DNA of 12,725 bases from DAIDKA01 sp036489445 (lineage in GTDB: Bacteria; Pseudomonadota; Gammaproteobacteria; Steroidobacterales; Steroidobacteraceae), in NCBI GenBank assembly GCA_036489445.1, contig DASXFV010000043.1, positions 1 through 12,725 on the forward strand, in the 5' to 3' direction. Made by a program: the position numbers and the translations under genes. Below the pieces are notes generated by a model. The model ran no database searches and was not told where the DNA came from. It saw nothing but the letters and a program-made list of their open reading frames with translations. Positions 1 through 7,659 of this stretch are shown here, one piece after another. Every line of letters starts with the position of its first letter. The stretch's first letter is position 1.

Positions 1-112
<112 letters not shown>

Positions 113-209
113 AAGATTTTGAACATCGAAATGAATGGCTCGAAAAAACTCATTGCTGGACTTTTTCGGTCACTCGGTCATCTGCACTCTTCGAGGCATT
201 GACGCGAGT

Positions 210-266
210 CCCCACACAAGTTACCTGCCGAATTTTTAAAAAGCATCCTGGTCGCTGTGGGCCAGG
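210..266 (-). promoter_or_regulatory. rrn leader antitermination region (boxB-boxA-boxC like)
   Basis: In transcript order the leader has three parts. A small hairpin comes first (CCTGG at 262-266 pairing with CCAGG at 247-251, seen on the minus strand). A boxA-like element, TGCTTTTTAAAAATTC, follows at 245-230. A boxC-like TTGTGTGGGG lies at 219-210. This order and spacing match rrn nut-like sites, where Nus factors bind boxA RNA and let RNA polymerase pass Rho-dependent terminators. The boxA has T where the consensus TGCTCTTTAA has C. Assignment is by motif and position between promoter P2 and the 16S start. Confidence 0.72.
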
Positions 267-291
267 AGGTGTTCCCTTTGAAGGGGGGCGA

Positions 292-329
292 AGTATAAGC
301 GCTTAACGCCTTCCGTCAACCCCTTTTTT
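292..329 (-). promoter_or_regulatory. rrn promoter P2 (sigma70 type)
   Basis: On the minus strand TTGACG (314-319) and TATACT (292-297) are separated by exactly 16 bp. A six-base A-tract (324-329) lies just upstream of the -35 and can serve as an UP-like element. The bases after the -10 are tcgcccccc, a GC-rich discriminator of the kind associated with stringent (ppGpp/DksA) control of rRNA promoters. It is the promoter nearer to the 16S gene. The transcription start should fall near 284-286. Confidence 0.85.
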
Positions 330-391
330 GGGCCTCGTTTTGCGTCACTTTGCGGCTCTCGCCGCAGGCGCCGATCAACTCGAGGCCGCGC

Positions 392-445
392 AGTATAGCC
401 AAGGACTTTGGACTGTCAACGCAGTGTCACAAAAAAACTTATGCG
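392..445 (-). promoter_or_regulatory. rrn promoter P1 with UP element
   Basis: On the minus strand a perfect TTGACA (414-419) and TATACT (392-397) are separated by 16 bp, the same spacing as P2 about 100 bp downstream. Immediately upstream, 423-444 reads cataagtttttttgtgac on the minus strand, an AT-rich stretch in otherwise GC-rich DNA and a good UP-element candidate for the alpha subunit C-terminal domain. The discriminator after the -10 is GC-rich (gcgcgg), again suggesting growth-rate and stringent control. Start of transcription is expected near 384-386. Confidence 0.88.
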
Positions 446-798
446 TAGCTGCTGGCGTGCAAAGCCGCCGTAAAAACAGCCGTTTACACCGCTTGGGGGC
501 GTTTCCGTCCGGCCCATAGGCAGTGCCGATGGAATTTGCGCCAACAGGCCGGCGCACCGGAGCGGACGGCAGTAGTGGCCCCTGTGTCTGGGCCAATTTC
601 CCTGCGGCTTTGCCGGTGCCAGACGGACCGAATGTGCGCTGCGGCAAGCGCTGACAGCGGCGGCCGCGGACCCCGCACCAGGACTCCTGCCTGGCCAGCG
701 TGCGGTCCGTAGCGAGGCCCCTGAACCTTAAGCTTAACCATTACGCCCCGACCCACTTGACCCGGAATCCGGAGGCCGCAGCCGAACCTGTAGCCTGA
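446..798. other. Non-coding stretch between tyrS and rrn P1
   Basis: About 350 bp lie between the tyrS stop codon and the P1 UP element. Short open frames exist on both strands, but their translations are rich in R, P, A and H, match no family I recognise, and have no convincing start signals. I found no tRNA-like sequence and no hairpin with a T-tract. The stretch may hold the tyrS transcript end and upstream binding sites for rRNA activators such as Fis, but no specific site could be assigned. An imperfect inverted repeat lies at 668-708. Confidence 0.6.
668..708. repeat. Imperfect inverted repeat downstream of tyrS
   Basis: CCGCA (673-677) can pair with TGCGG (701-705), and the inner CCAGG (678-682) with CCTGG (690-694), leaving a 7-nt loop and a 6-nt bulge (695-700). 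GGACC (668-672) and GGTCC (704-708) give an alternative outer pairing. It begins about 90 nt beyond the tyrS stop, so it could protect or help end the tyrS transcript, but there is no U-tract and GC-rich DNA forms such structures by chance. Confidence 0.35.
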
Positions 799-2028
799 CT
801 ACGCCACTGTGACCACCTGCACCCGGGCGTAGCGCCGCGTACCCACCTGCAGCACATGATCGGCGCCCGCGTGCAGCGTCAGGCCGCGGTCGCTGACGCG
901 GATTCCATCCAGCTTCACTGCCCCCTCGTCGATCTTGCGATTGGCCTCCGAGGTGCTGGCTGCCAGGCCCGCGGCCTTCAATACGTTCGCCATGCGCAAC
1001 CCGGCGGCACCCACCGCAATCACGACTGGGACCAGGTCCGTCGGCACCGCCTTGTCACTGACGCGGGAGGTGAAGCCCTGCTGCGCCGCCTGCGCCGCCG
1101 CACTGCCGTGGAAGCGGGCCGTGATTTCCGCAGCGAGCTCGAGCTTGATGTCGCGGGGATTACGACCCTGCGTCGCCGCCGCGCGCAGACCCGCGATGTC
1201 GGCCAGGCTGCGGAAGCTCAGCAGCTCGTAGTAGCGCCACATCAGATCATCGGATATCGACATGATCTTGCCGAACATGGAGTCCGGCGCCTCCGCAACG
1301 CCGATGTAATTGCCCAGCGACTTCGACATCTTGTTGACGCCGTCGGTGCCCTCGAGCAGCGGCATGGTGATCACCACCTGCGGCTCCTGGCCATACGCCT
1401 CCTGCAGCGAGCGGCCGACCAGCAGATTGAACCTCTGGTCGGTGCCACCCATCTCCACATCGGCCTGCAAGGCCACGGAGTCGTAGCCCTGCACCAGCGG
1501 GTACAGGAATTCGTGGATGGCAATGGGTTGGCCGGCCTTGTGACGCTTGCCGAACTCATCGCGCTCCAGCATGCGCGCCACCGTGTAGTGGGTGGCGATC
1601 TTCACGAAATCCGGAGCCAGCATGTTCGAGAACCAGCGTGAATTGAACTCGATGCGGGTACGCTCAGGGTCCAGGATCTTGAACACCTGCGCCTGGTAGG
1701 TGACCGCATTGGCCTGCACCTGCTCGGGTGTGAGAGGCGGGCGGGTCGCATTGCGCCCCGTCGGATCCCCGATCAACCCGGTGAAATCCCCGATCAGGAA
1801 GATGACCTCGTGCCCCAGCTGCTGGAACTGGCGCATCTTGTTCAACAGCACAGTGTGGCCGAGATGCAGGTCCGGCGCGGTGGGATCGAACCCCGCTTTG
1901 ATGCGCAGCGGACGCTGCTGCCCCAGCTTGGCGATGAACTCCGCCTCGGGCAGCACCTCGTGTGTGCCACGCTTGTATTCGGCCAGGATCGCGCTCAGCT
2001 GATCGTTACCTTCCACCTTGGTTCTCAT
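799..2028 (-). CDS. tyrS: Tyrosyl-tRNA synthetase
   Basis: Charges tRNA-Tyr with tyrosine through a tyrosyl-adenylate in the cytoplasm; a class I synthetase. The 409-residue product has the HIGH-type motif HLGH at 55-58, the family block LIGDFTGLIGDPTGR at about 78-92, the tyrosine-site segment around YDSVALQADVEMGGTDQ (182-198), and KMSKS at 233-237. The C-terminal 80 residues, with EANRKIDEGAVKLDG near 361-375, form an S4-like RNA-binding domain. Length fits the roughly 400-residue branch of TyrS. The frame stays open far upstream of the chosen ATG, but that extension is antisense to the M23 gene and has no synthetase character. No strong ribosome binding site precedes the ATG. It is transcribed toward the rRNA operon, an order also seen, from memory, in Pseudomonas. 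Confidence 0.97.
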   Translation of the reverse strand: MRTKVEGNDQLSAILAEYKRGTHEVLPEAEFIAKLGQQRPLRIKAGFDPTAPDLHLGHTVLLNKMRQFQQLGHEVIFLIGDFTGLIGDPTGRNATRPPLTPEQVQANAVTYQAQVFKILDPERTRIEFNSRWFSNMLAPDFVKIATHYTVARMLERDEFGKRHKAGQPIAIHEFLYPLVQGYDSVALQADVEMGGTDQRFNLLVGRSLQEAYGQEPQVVITMPLLEGTDGVNKMSKSLGNYIGVAEAPDSMFGKIMSISDDLMWRYYELLSFRSLADIAGLRAAATQGRNPRDIKLELAAEITARFHGSAAAQAAQQGFTSRVSDKAVPTDLVPVVIAVGAAGLRMANVLKAAGLAASTSEANRKIDEGAVKLDGIRVSDRGLTLHAGADHVLQVGTRRYARVQVVTVA

Positions 2029-2055
2029 TACACTGGAAACATGCAAGTCTAATCG

Positions 2056-3384
2056 ATGCCCTGGCTGGAAGTTGTGCCGAACAAGATGCCGAAATTCCTG
2101 ACTCACCGAATCCTGCTGCCAACCCTGGTGCTGGTCGCAGTCGCAATCGGGGCCCTGCTGCTGCGTGCCCTCCTGACGCCGAACGGTGCGGCGCCGCATG
2201 CCCTCACCACAGTGGCATCCGGCAGTTCCGCGGCCAGCGAGACTCCCGCCCGGCTGGCCGCATCGGTCCTGAAGCCCACCACCCAGGAGCTCTCCACGAT
2301 CCGCATCATTGTCAGCCGCAATGACACGCTGGAGCACATCTTTCGCCGTCTGGCCCTGAGCCTGTCGGATCTGGCCTCGCTGCGCAGCCTGCCGGGCATC
2401 CGCGCTCACCTGGACCGGCTGCGGCCGGGAGAAACCCTCACCCTGACCTCCCGGTCCGGGAGCCTCGTGGGCCTGAAACGACGGCTCAATATTGATCAGA
2501 CCCTGCAAGTTGACCGGGTGCAGGCGGGCTTCACGGCCAATGTGCTGCAAAACCCGCTGGCCACACGCACCCGAACCATCAGCGGCAGCATCGACTCCTC
2601 GCTGTTCGAATCGGTCAGCAGTGCCGGCGGCCACGATCAGACGGCACTCGGTCTTGCCGACATCTTTGGTTACGATATCGACTTCGTCCTCGACATTCGC
2701 CCGGGCGACACTTTCACGGTCACCTACACAGAGGTCCTCCAGGACGGCAAGTACCTGCAGGACGGCCCGATCCTGGCAGCGCGCTTCGTCAACCAGGGCA
2801 AGGAATATCTGGCCGTGCGCTATGTGGGCCCTTCGGGCAACGCTGATTATTACTCGCCGCAGGGCAGGAGCCTGCACAAGGCCTTCCTGCGCGCGCCCCT
2901 GGAATTCACACGGGTAAGCTCCCCCTTCAACCTGCATCGCATGCATCCCATCCTCAACACCATTCGCGCCCACAAGGGCGTGGACTACGCCGCCCCGATT
3001 GGGACGCCGGTGCGCGCGGCGGCCGATGGTCGCGTGCTGTTTGCGGGAGTCCGCGGCGGCTATGGCAATCTGGTGGAGCTGGACCACTCCCGGGGAATCA
3101 CCACGGTTTACGGGCACCTGTCGCGTTTCGCGCACGGGCTGCATGCGGGCGAACATGTCACCCAGGGACAGGTCATCGCCTACGTCGGCATGACGGGACT
3201 GGCGACCGGACCGCACCTGCACTACGAATATCGCGTGAACGGTGTGTTCAAAAATCCCCAAACCGTCAAATTCCCCGAGGCGCTGCCCATCGATGGGCCA
3301 TTGCGCGCGGACTTTCTAGCCAAGGCAGCCCCGCTCCTGGCCTCACTGAATCCGCCCCCGCCACCGACCCTGGTATCACGCTGA
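2056..3384 (+). CDS. M23 family peptidoglycan DD-endopeptidase (MepM-like)
   Basis: A likely zinc peptidase cutting peptide cross-links in peptidoglycan, anchored in the inner membrane and acting in the periplasm. The 442 residues comprise a short cytoplasmic start, a membrane helix at about 17-40, an OapA/LysM-like domain at about 82-155 (NDTLEHIFRRLALSLSDL), a Csd3/MepM-type middle domain at about 157-290, the M23 domain at about 295-400, and a proline-rich end (PPPPP at 433-437). Metal ligands by comparison with LytM are H306 and D310 (HKGVD) and H389; H354 and H387 (GPHLH) would be catalytic, so the active site appears intact. An ATG at 2086 is an alternative start that keeps the membrane helix; neither start has a clear ribosome binding site. 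It diverges from tyrS with 27 bp between starts, and ppk1 follows on the same strand. Confidence 0.93.
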   Translation: MPWLEVVPNKMPKFLTHRILLPTLVLVAVAIGALLLRALLTPNGAAPHALTTVASGSSAASETPARLAASVLKPTTQELSTIRIIVSRNDTLEHIFRRLALSLSDLASLRSLPGIRAHLDRLRPGETLTLTSRSGSLVGLKRRLNIDQTLQVDRVQAGFTANVLQNPLATRTRTISGSIDSSLFESVSSAGGHDQTALGLADIFGYDIDFVLDIRPGDTFTVTYTEVLQDGKYLQDGPILAARFVNQGKEYLAVRYVGPSGNADYYSPQGRSLHKAFLRAPLEFTRVSSPFNLHRMHPILNTIRAHKGVDYAAPIGTPVRAAADGRVLFAGVRGGYGNLVELDHSRGITTVYGHLSRFAHGLHAGEHVTQGQVIAYVGMTGLATGPHLHYEYRVNGVFKNPQTVKFPEALPIDGPLRADFLAKAAPLLASLNPPPPPTLVSR

Positions 3385-3469
3385 TCGATGCGGCCCGGCG
3401 GACCGGTTGCCCTATGGCGATGCAGCATGGAGCCTTCAATCCCCGAGTCTGTCCGTGTATGGTTGGCGG

Positions 3470-5551
3470 GTGGATGTCCCGGACCTCAAGGCGCCTAGCT
3501 GCTACATAAATCGTGAACTCTCGTTCCTGGAGTTCAACCATCGCGTGCTGGCGCTCGCTTTCGATGACTCGCTGCCATTGCTGGAACGGCTGAAGTTTCT
3601 GTGCATTTCTTCGGGCAACCTGGATGAGTTTTTTGAGATCCGCGTTGCCGGTCTCAAACATCTGCAGGAACTGGGCAAGACCCAGCAGACCCCCGATGCG
3701 TTGTCGATTCCAGAACAGCTGGCCGGCATCCATGCTCGCGCACTGCACCTGTGCACCGAGCAGTACCGCTGCCTCAATGAGATCCTGTTGCCGAGACTGT
3801 CGCATGCCGGGGTGGCCCTGCAGTCGCGCTCGGCCTGGACCCCGAAAACCCGGCGCTGGTTGGAAAAGTATTTCGCGAACGAAGTTGAACCGGTTTTGAG
3901 CCCGCTGGGTCTGGATCCCGCCCGACCCTTCCCGCGCATCCAGAACAAGAGTCTGAACTTCATCGTGCACCTGGTAGGCAAGGACGCCTTCGGCCGCGAC
4001 AGCGAACTGGCCATCGTGCAGGCGCCGCGCTCGCTGCCGCGCGTCGTCCCGTTGCCCGATGATGCGCCGGGCCAGCCGCGCGGATTCGTACTGCTGACCA
4101 GCATTGTGCAGGCCTTCGTGCAGCGGCTGTTTCCCGGCATCGAGGTCAAGGGGTGCTACCAGTTTCGGGTCACCCGCAACAGCGACCTGTTCGTCGATGA
4201 GGAAGAGATCGACGATCTGCGCCGCGCCCTGGAGGGCGAGCTGGCTCATCGGCGCTACGGTGCTGCCGTACGTCTAGAAACCGCGCGCGACTGCCCCAGG
4301 GAGATGATCAATTTTCTGCTGCAGCAGTTCGCGCTCGAGGAAGTGGACTTGTATCGCATGCCGGGCCCGGTCAACCTGAATCGTCTATCGGCGCTCTATG
4401 AGCTTATCCAGCGGCCGGATCTCAAGTACCCGCCGTTTACCCCCGGGCTGCCGCGACGCCTGGCCAGCACCACCGATCTGTACTCGGTGATCCGTCACAA
4501 GGACGTGCTGTTGCAGCATCCGTTCCAGAGTTTCATGCCGGTCATGGACTTCGTACGCCAGGCGGCACAGGACCCGCAGGTGCTGGCCATCAAGCAGACC
4601 CTGTACCGCACCGGCCATGAATCGCCGGTGGTGGATGCACTGGTGGCTGCCGCGCAGGCGGGCAAGGATGTGACCGTGATCGTCGAGCTGCGCGCGCGCT
4701 TTGATGAGGAAGCCAACATCGAGCTGTCCAACCGGCTGCAGGAAGCCGGCGCCCACGTCATGTACGGCGTGGTGGGCTTCAAGACTCACGCGAAGCTCAC
4801 CCTGATCGTGCGCCGCGAGCCGGACGGCATCCGCCGCTACTGCCACCTGGGCACCGGCAACTACCATCCGCGCACTGCCCGCGCCTACACCGACTATGGC
4901 CTGTTCACCTGCGACCGCGACATCGGCCAGGATGTGCACGAGATTTTCCTGCAGCTGACCAGCCTGACGCAGACACCAAAGTTGAGCCGCCTGCTGCAGT
5001 CACCCTTCACCCTGCATGCCGGGATGATCGCGCGCCTGGAGCGCGAGGCGGATCACGCCCGCGCCGGCCGGGTCGCGCGCGTCATCTGCAAGATGAATGC
5101 ACTGGTGGATCCGCAAGCGATTGAGGCGCTGTATCGCGCCTCGGGGGCCGGGGTCAAAGTCGAGCTGATCGTGCGCGGCATCTGCGCGCTGCGCCCAGGC
5201 CTGCCCGGTGTCTCGGACAACATCACCGTACGCTCGGTGATCGGCCGCTTCCTGGAACACTCACGGGTGTTCTACTTTGAGAATGGCGGGGAGCCGGAAC
5301 TGTTCTGCGCCAGCGCCGATTGGATGGAGCGCAATTTCTTCCGGCGGGTGGAGATCGCCTTTCCGGTACAATGCGACTCACAACGTGAACGCATTCTGCG
5401 CGATCTGCACCTGTACCTGGCAGACAACACGCAGGCCTGGCTGCTGCGCCCCGATGGCAGCTACATGCGCGCTGAGGCCGGATCCGACCCGCACGTGTGC
5501 GCGCAGAAGCAATTACTGGAGCGTTACGCGGCCGGTCACAGCACCGGTTGA
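3470..5551 (+). CDS. ppk1: Polyphosphate kinase 1
   Basis: Transfers the gamma phosphate of ATP to inorganic polyphosphate, reversibly, via a phosphohistidine. Counting from the GTG at 3470, the product is 693 residues, close to E. coli PPK (about 688). The N-terminal family motif YINRELSFLEFN is at 12-23 and NLDEFFEIRVAGLK at 50-63. The phosphorylated histidine is H440 in KTHAKL; H459 in CHLGTGNYHPRTARAYTD and H597 in LEHSRVFYFENGG are the other conserved active-site histidines. Their spacings of 19 and 157 match E. coli H435/H454/H592. The start is uncertain: TTG 3407 and GTG 3455 are in frame, no ATG is available, and none has a good ribosome binding site. I chose 3470 because homologues begin about ten residues before YINREL. 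It lies downstream of the M23 gene and converges with ppx. Confidence 0.95.
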   Translation: MDVPDLKAPSCYINRELSFLEFNHRVLALAFDDSLPLLERLKFLCISSGNLDEFFEIRVAGLKHLQELGKTQQTPDALSIPEQLAGIHARALHLCTEQYRCLNEILLPRLSHAGVALQSRSAWTPKTRRWLEKYFANEVEPVLSPLGLDPARPFPRIQNKSLNFIVHLVGKDAFGRDSELAIVQAPRSLPRVVPLPDDAPGQPRGFVLLTSIVQAFVQRLFPGIEVKGCYQFRVTRNSDLFVDEEEIDDLRRALEGELAHRRYGAAVRLETARDCPREMINFLLQQFALEEVDLYRMPGPVNLNRLSALYELIQRPDLKYPPFTPGLPRRLASTTDLYSVIRHKDVLLQHPFQSFMPVMDFVRQAAQDPQVLAIKQTLYRTGHESPVVDALVAAAQAGKDVTVIVELRARFDEEANIELSNRLQEAGAHVMYGVVGFKTHAKLTLIVRREPDGIRRYCHLGTGNYHPRTARAYTDYGLFTCDRDIGQDVHEIFLQLTSLTQTPKLSRLLQSPFTLHAGMIARLEREADHARAGRVARVICKMNALVDPQAIEALYRASGAGVKVELIVRGICALRPGLPGVSDNITVRSVIGRFLEHSRVFYFENGGEPELFCASADWMERNFFRRVEIAFPVQCDSQRERILRDLHLYLADNTQAWLLRPDGSYMRAEAGSDPHVCAQKQLLERYAAGHSTG

Positions 5552-5553
5552 AT

Positions 5554-5585
5554 CAGGCGCCGGATCGCGCCTGGCTTCAGGCGCG
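5554..5585. terminator. Hairpin at the ppk1/ppx convergent junction (possible bidirectional terminator)
   Basis: Three related 7-mers lie in a row: CAGGCGC (5554-5560), GCGCCTG (5567-5573) and CAGGCGC (5578-5584). The middle copy can pair with either neighbour. The right-hand hairpin extends to 8 bp (CGCGCCTG, loop GCTT, CAGGCGCG, 5566-5585), and the left-hand one has a 6-nt loop. The structure starts 2 nt after the ppk1 stop and includes the ppx stop codon (5577-5579). No T-tract follows on either strand, so intrinsic termination is not certain; it may instead stabilise 3' ends. Confidence 0.5.
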
Positions 5586-7091
5586 TGAGGTACTGAACAC
5601 CCGCAGCCGAAAGCCGTGCGGCTTCAGGTGATCAATCTCCTGCTGCAGATCCGCGGTGGTCAGCGGATGTTCGCGCAGCCAGCGCGCGGGGAACTTCACT
5701 TCCAGGCTGCGGGGTGTGGCGGCGAGCTGGATATCCGGCAGCGCCGCGGGACTGCGACCCCGATGCAGCAGCACCGCCAGTCGCAGCAACACGATCAGAT
5801 ACACGGCGCTGCGGTCCCAGGGCGGAATCAGCTCTTCAAGGCCTTCCAGCGTCAGCTTGCGCCGATGCCCACCGATCAGCCGCGCCAGCAATCGCTGCTC
5901 TTCGCGCGAGAACCCGGGCATATCCGCGTTCTCGGTCAGGTAGGCGCCATGGCGGTGGTAGCCGTTGTGCGAAACATCCAGGCCCATCTCATGCAGGCGC
6001 GAGGCCCATTTGAGGCCCAGATCCGCCAGCGGATCGGTGAGCTTCCAGGCCGCGCGCGTGGCCTCCAGGAATTGCAAGGCAGTGGCCTCTACGCGTTCGG
6101 CCTGTGCGAAGTCCACGTGATAGCGGCGTTGCATGGCGCGCACGGTACGCTCGCGGGCATCCTCGTCGGTGAGTCGCCCGACCATGTCGTACAGCAACCC
6201 CTCGCGCATCGCGCCGTCAGCGATGCGCAGCTCCTTGAGCTCCAGCACGCTCAACACTTCCATCAGGATGGCGAGCCCACCGGGGAATACCGCCCGCCGA
6301 TCCTCGGTCAAAGTGGCAAAGCGCAGTTCGCGGACATGTCCGGCATCACCGATGTGGCGGAAGACCTTCTCCAGGCCTGCCACCGTGATGGCCGTAGCGG
6401 TCGGATCCAGCTCCCGCACCACATCCCCGATGGCGCGCACCGTGCCGGAACTGCCGTAGGAGGTCTGCCAACCGCGGCGTCGATAGGCCGCCTGAATGGG
6501 CTCGAGCTCCAGGCGTGCCGCCACGCGCGCGCTGTTCAGCCGCTTCACCGACAGCTTGCCGTCACTGAAGAACCGCTCACTCAAGGAGACGCAGCCCATC
6601 TGCAGGCTTTCCAGCTCCAGGGGCTCAGTGCCCTCGCCGATGATCAGTTCGGTGCTGCCGCCACCAATGTCGCACACCAGGCGCCGACCAGGCTCTGTCG
6701 GTACCGTCTGTGCCACGCCGGAGTAGATCAGGCGCGCCTCTTCCATACCCGAAATGATTTCAATGGGATGTCCGAGGGCCTCACGGGCACGCTCCAGGAA
6801 GGCCTGCTTGCGCCGTGCGCGCCGCAACGCATTGGTGCCCACCACCCGGACGCTGTCGGCGTGCATGTCGCGCAGCCGTTGTCCGAAGCGCTCCAGGCAG
6901 GCCAAGGCGCGCGCAGCCACATCCTTGTCGATACGCCCGTTTTCCTCCACCCCGGCACCCAGCCGCACCATCTCGCGCAGCCGGTCCATGATGACGATCT
7001 GGCCGTGGATGTAGCGCGCGACGACCATGTGGAAACTGTTGGATCCCAGGTCGACTGCCGCGAGGATGTCAGGAACAGGATTGGCGGCCAT
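5577..7091 (-). CDS. ppx: Exopolyphosphatase / pppGpp phosphohydrolase (Ppx/GppA family)
   Basis: Removes terminal phosphates from polyphosphate, and in some members converts pppGpp to ppGpp; belongs to the ASKHA (actin-like ATPase) fold. From the ATG at 7091 the product is 504 residues, the usual length for proteins with the C-terminal helical domains. Motifs in order: DLGSNSFH at 14-21 (phosphate 1 loop), NALRRARR at 87-94, ISGMEEARLIY at 113-123 with the catalytic glutamate near E118, DIGGGSTE at 141-148 (phosphate 2 loop) and GSSGT at 213-217. The HD-like C-terminal part has LHEMGLDVSHNGYHRH near 366-381. The frame is open upstream to 7325, but that part overlaps erpA and is antisense-like. 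It lies 68 bp downstream of erpA on the same strand and converges with ppk1. Ppx versus GppA cannot be settled from motifs; the neighbouring ppk1 favours Ppx. Confidence 0.94.
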   Translation of the reverse strand: MAANPVPDILAAVDLGSNSFHMVVARYIHGQIVIMDRLREMVRLGAGVEENGRIDKDVAARALACLERFGQRLRDMHADSVRVVGTNALRRARRKQAFLERAREALGHPIEIISGMEEARLIYSGVAQTVPTEPGRRLVCDIGGGSTELIIGEGTEPLELESLQMGCVSLSERFFSDGKLSVKRLNSARVAARLELEPIQAAYRRRGWQTSYGSSGTVRAIGDVVRELDPTATAITVAGLEKVFRHIGDAGHVRELRFATLTEDRRAVFPGGLAILMEVLSVLELKELRIADGAMREGLLYDMVGRLTDEDARERTVRAMQRRYHVDFAQAERVEATALQFLEATRAAWKLTDPLADLGLKWASRLHEMGLDVSHNGYHRHGAYLTENADMPGFSREEQRLLARLIGGHRRKLTLEGLEELIPPWDRSAVYLIVLLRLAVLLHRGRSPAALPDIQLAATPRSLEVKFPARWLREHPLTTADLQQEIDHLKPHGFRLRVFSTSRA

Positions 7092-7159
7092 GCGCGATCG
7101 CGGCAGGGAAGCGAAGGATAGAGCGGCCGCAGACTGTGCTAGTTGCGGTCGCGCGGCCA

Positions 7160-7564
7160 TCAGGCCGTGAAAGAGGATCCACACCCGCAGGTGGTGGTGG
7201 CGTTGGGATTGCGGATCACGAACTGCGCCCCATCCAGCCCTTCGCGGTAGTCGATTTCGGCGCCCATCAGATACTGCACGCTCATGGGATCGACCAGTAA
7301 CCGCACGCCCTGGTTCTCGACACACAGGTCCCCGTCCTGCAGGGTCTCATCGAATTCAAACCCATAGCTGAGTCCCGAACAGCCGCCCCCCTGCACATAT
7401 ACCCGCAGCATCAGCTTCGGATTGGCCTCGGCGCGGATCAGGTCCCCGACCTTGCGGGCGGCCGCGTCAGTGAAAACGAGCGCAGCCGGCGCGTCATGCT
7501 CGGCATGCAGCCCAGCGGGCGCCTGGGTGGCGGAAACGGTCGTGGTCTCGGACGAAGCACTCAT
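7160..7564 (-). CDS. erpA: A-type iron-sulfur carrier ErpA
   Basis: An A-type carrier that delivers Fe-S clusters to target apoproteins. The 134-residue product has the three cluster-ligand cysteines in the family pattern: C62 in QGGGCSGLSYGF and C126/C128 in TTCGCGSSF near the C-terminus. The family opening LVFTDAAARKV appears at 29-39. About 15 extra residues rich in S, T, A and H precede it compared with E. coli ErpA, which from memory opens almost directly with this block. The ATG at 7564 is supported by AGGA at 7573-7576, 8 nt upstream; a TTG one codon earlier is less likely. Its neighbours are the bactofilin gene upstream (95 bp gap) and ppx downstream. ErpA rather than IscA is inferred from the GGGCSGLSYGF text and the erpA-bactofilin neighbourhood remembered from Pseudomonas. 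Confidence 0.93.
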   Translation of the reverse strand: MSASSETTTVSATQAPAGLHAEHDAPAALVFTDAAARKVGDLIRAEANPKLMLRVYVQGGGCSGLSYGFEFDETLQDGDLCVENQGVRLLVDPMSVQYLMGAEIDYREGLDGAQFVIRNPNATTTCGCGSSFTA

Positions 7565-7593
7565 CAAATTTGTCCTGCAGCTGCCATGGGGCA

Positions 7594-7622
7594 GATATGG
7601 GTACCCGGACAGTGTATGCCAA
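7594..7622 (-). promoter_or_regulatory. Candidate erpA promoter
   Basis: In the 95-bp gap before erpA, the minus strand shows TTGGCA (7617-7622) and CATATC (7594-7599) with a 17-bp spacer. The -35 is a good match and the -10 a moderate one. It would give a leader of about 25 nt. No clear IscR site was seen. A transcript from the upstream bactofilin gene could also cover erpA. Confidence 0.27.
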
Positions 7623-7659
7623 GGGGTGGCTGGGGCAAAATCAGCCTGCGCGGCCCTCC

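Noticed and set aside
538..555. GCGCC/GGCGC inverted repeat
   Set aside because: Five-base-pair stem with an 8-nt loop in GC-rich DNA, no T-tract; expected by chance.
328..756. Short frames on both strands in the rrn upstream region
   Set aside because: They overlap rrn promoters or non-coding DNA, show no family similarity and have arginine- and proline-rich random composition.
856..1641. 261-codon plus-strand frame over tyrS
   Set aside because: Antisense shadow of tyrS, including the KMSKS region; no start signal or family similarity.
2029..3261. Long minus-strand open frame continuing tyrS upstream through the M23 gene (total 820 codons)
   Set aside because: The extension is antisense to a clear M23 peptidase gene, has no family motifs and low-complexity R/Q/G/H composition; TyrS proper begins at 2028.
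3266..4249. 327-codon minus-strand frame over the M23/ppk1 junction
   Set aside because: Antisense to the conserved N-terminal half of PPK1.
7091..7102. GCGATCGC-type palindrome next to the ppx start
   Set aside because: Single occurrence of an 8-mer palindrome; nothing suggests a regulatory or repeat function.
5616..7121. 501-codon plus-strand frame over ppx
   Set aside because: Ppx on the minus strand has all catalytic motifs. The antisense translation is rich in Q, H, R and G without domains, as expected from third-position GC bias.
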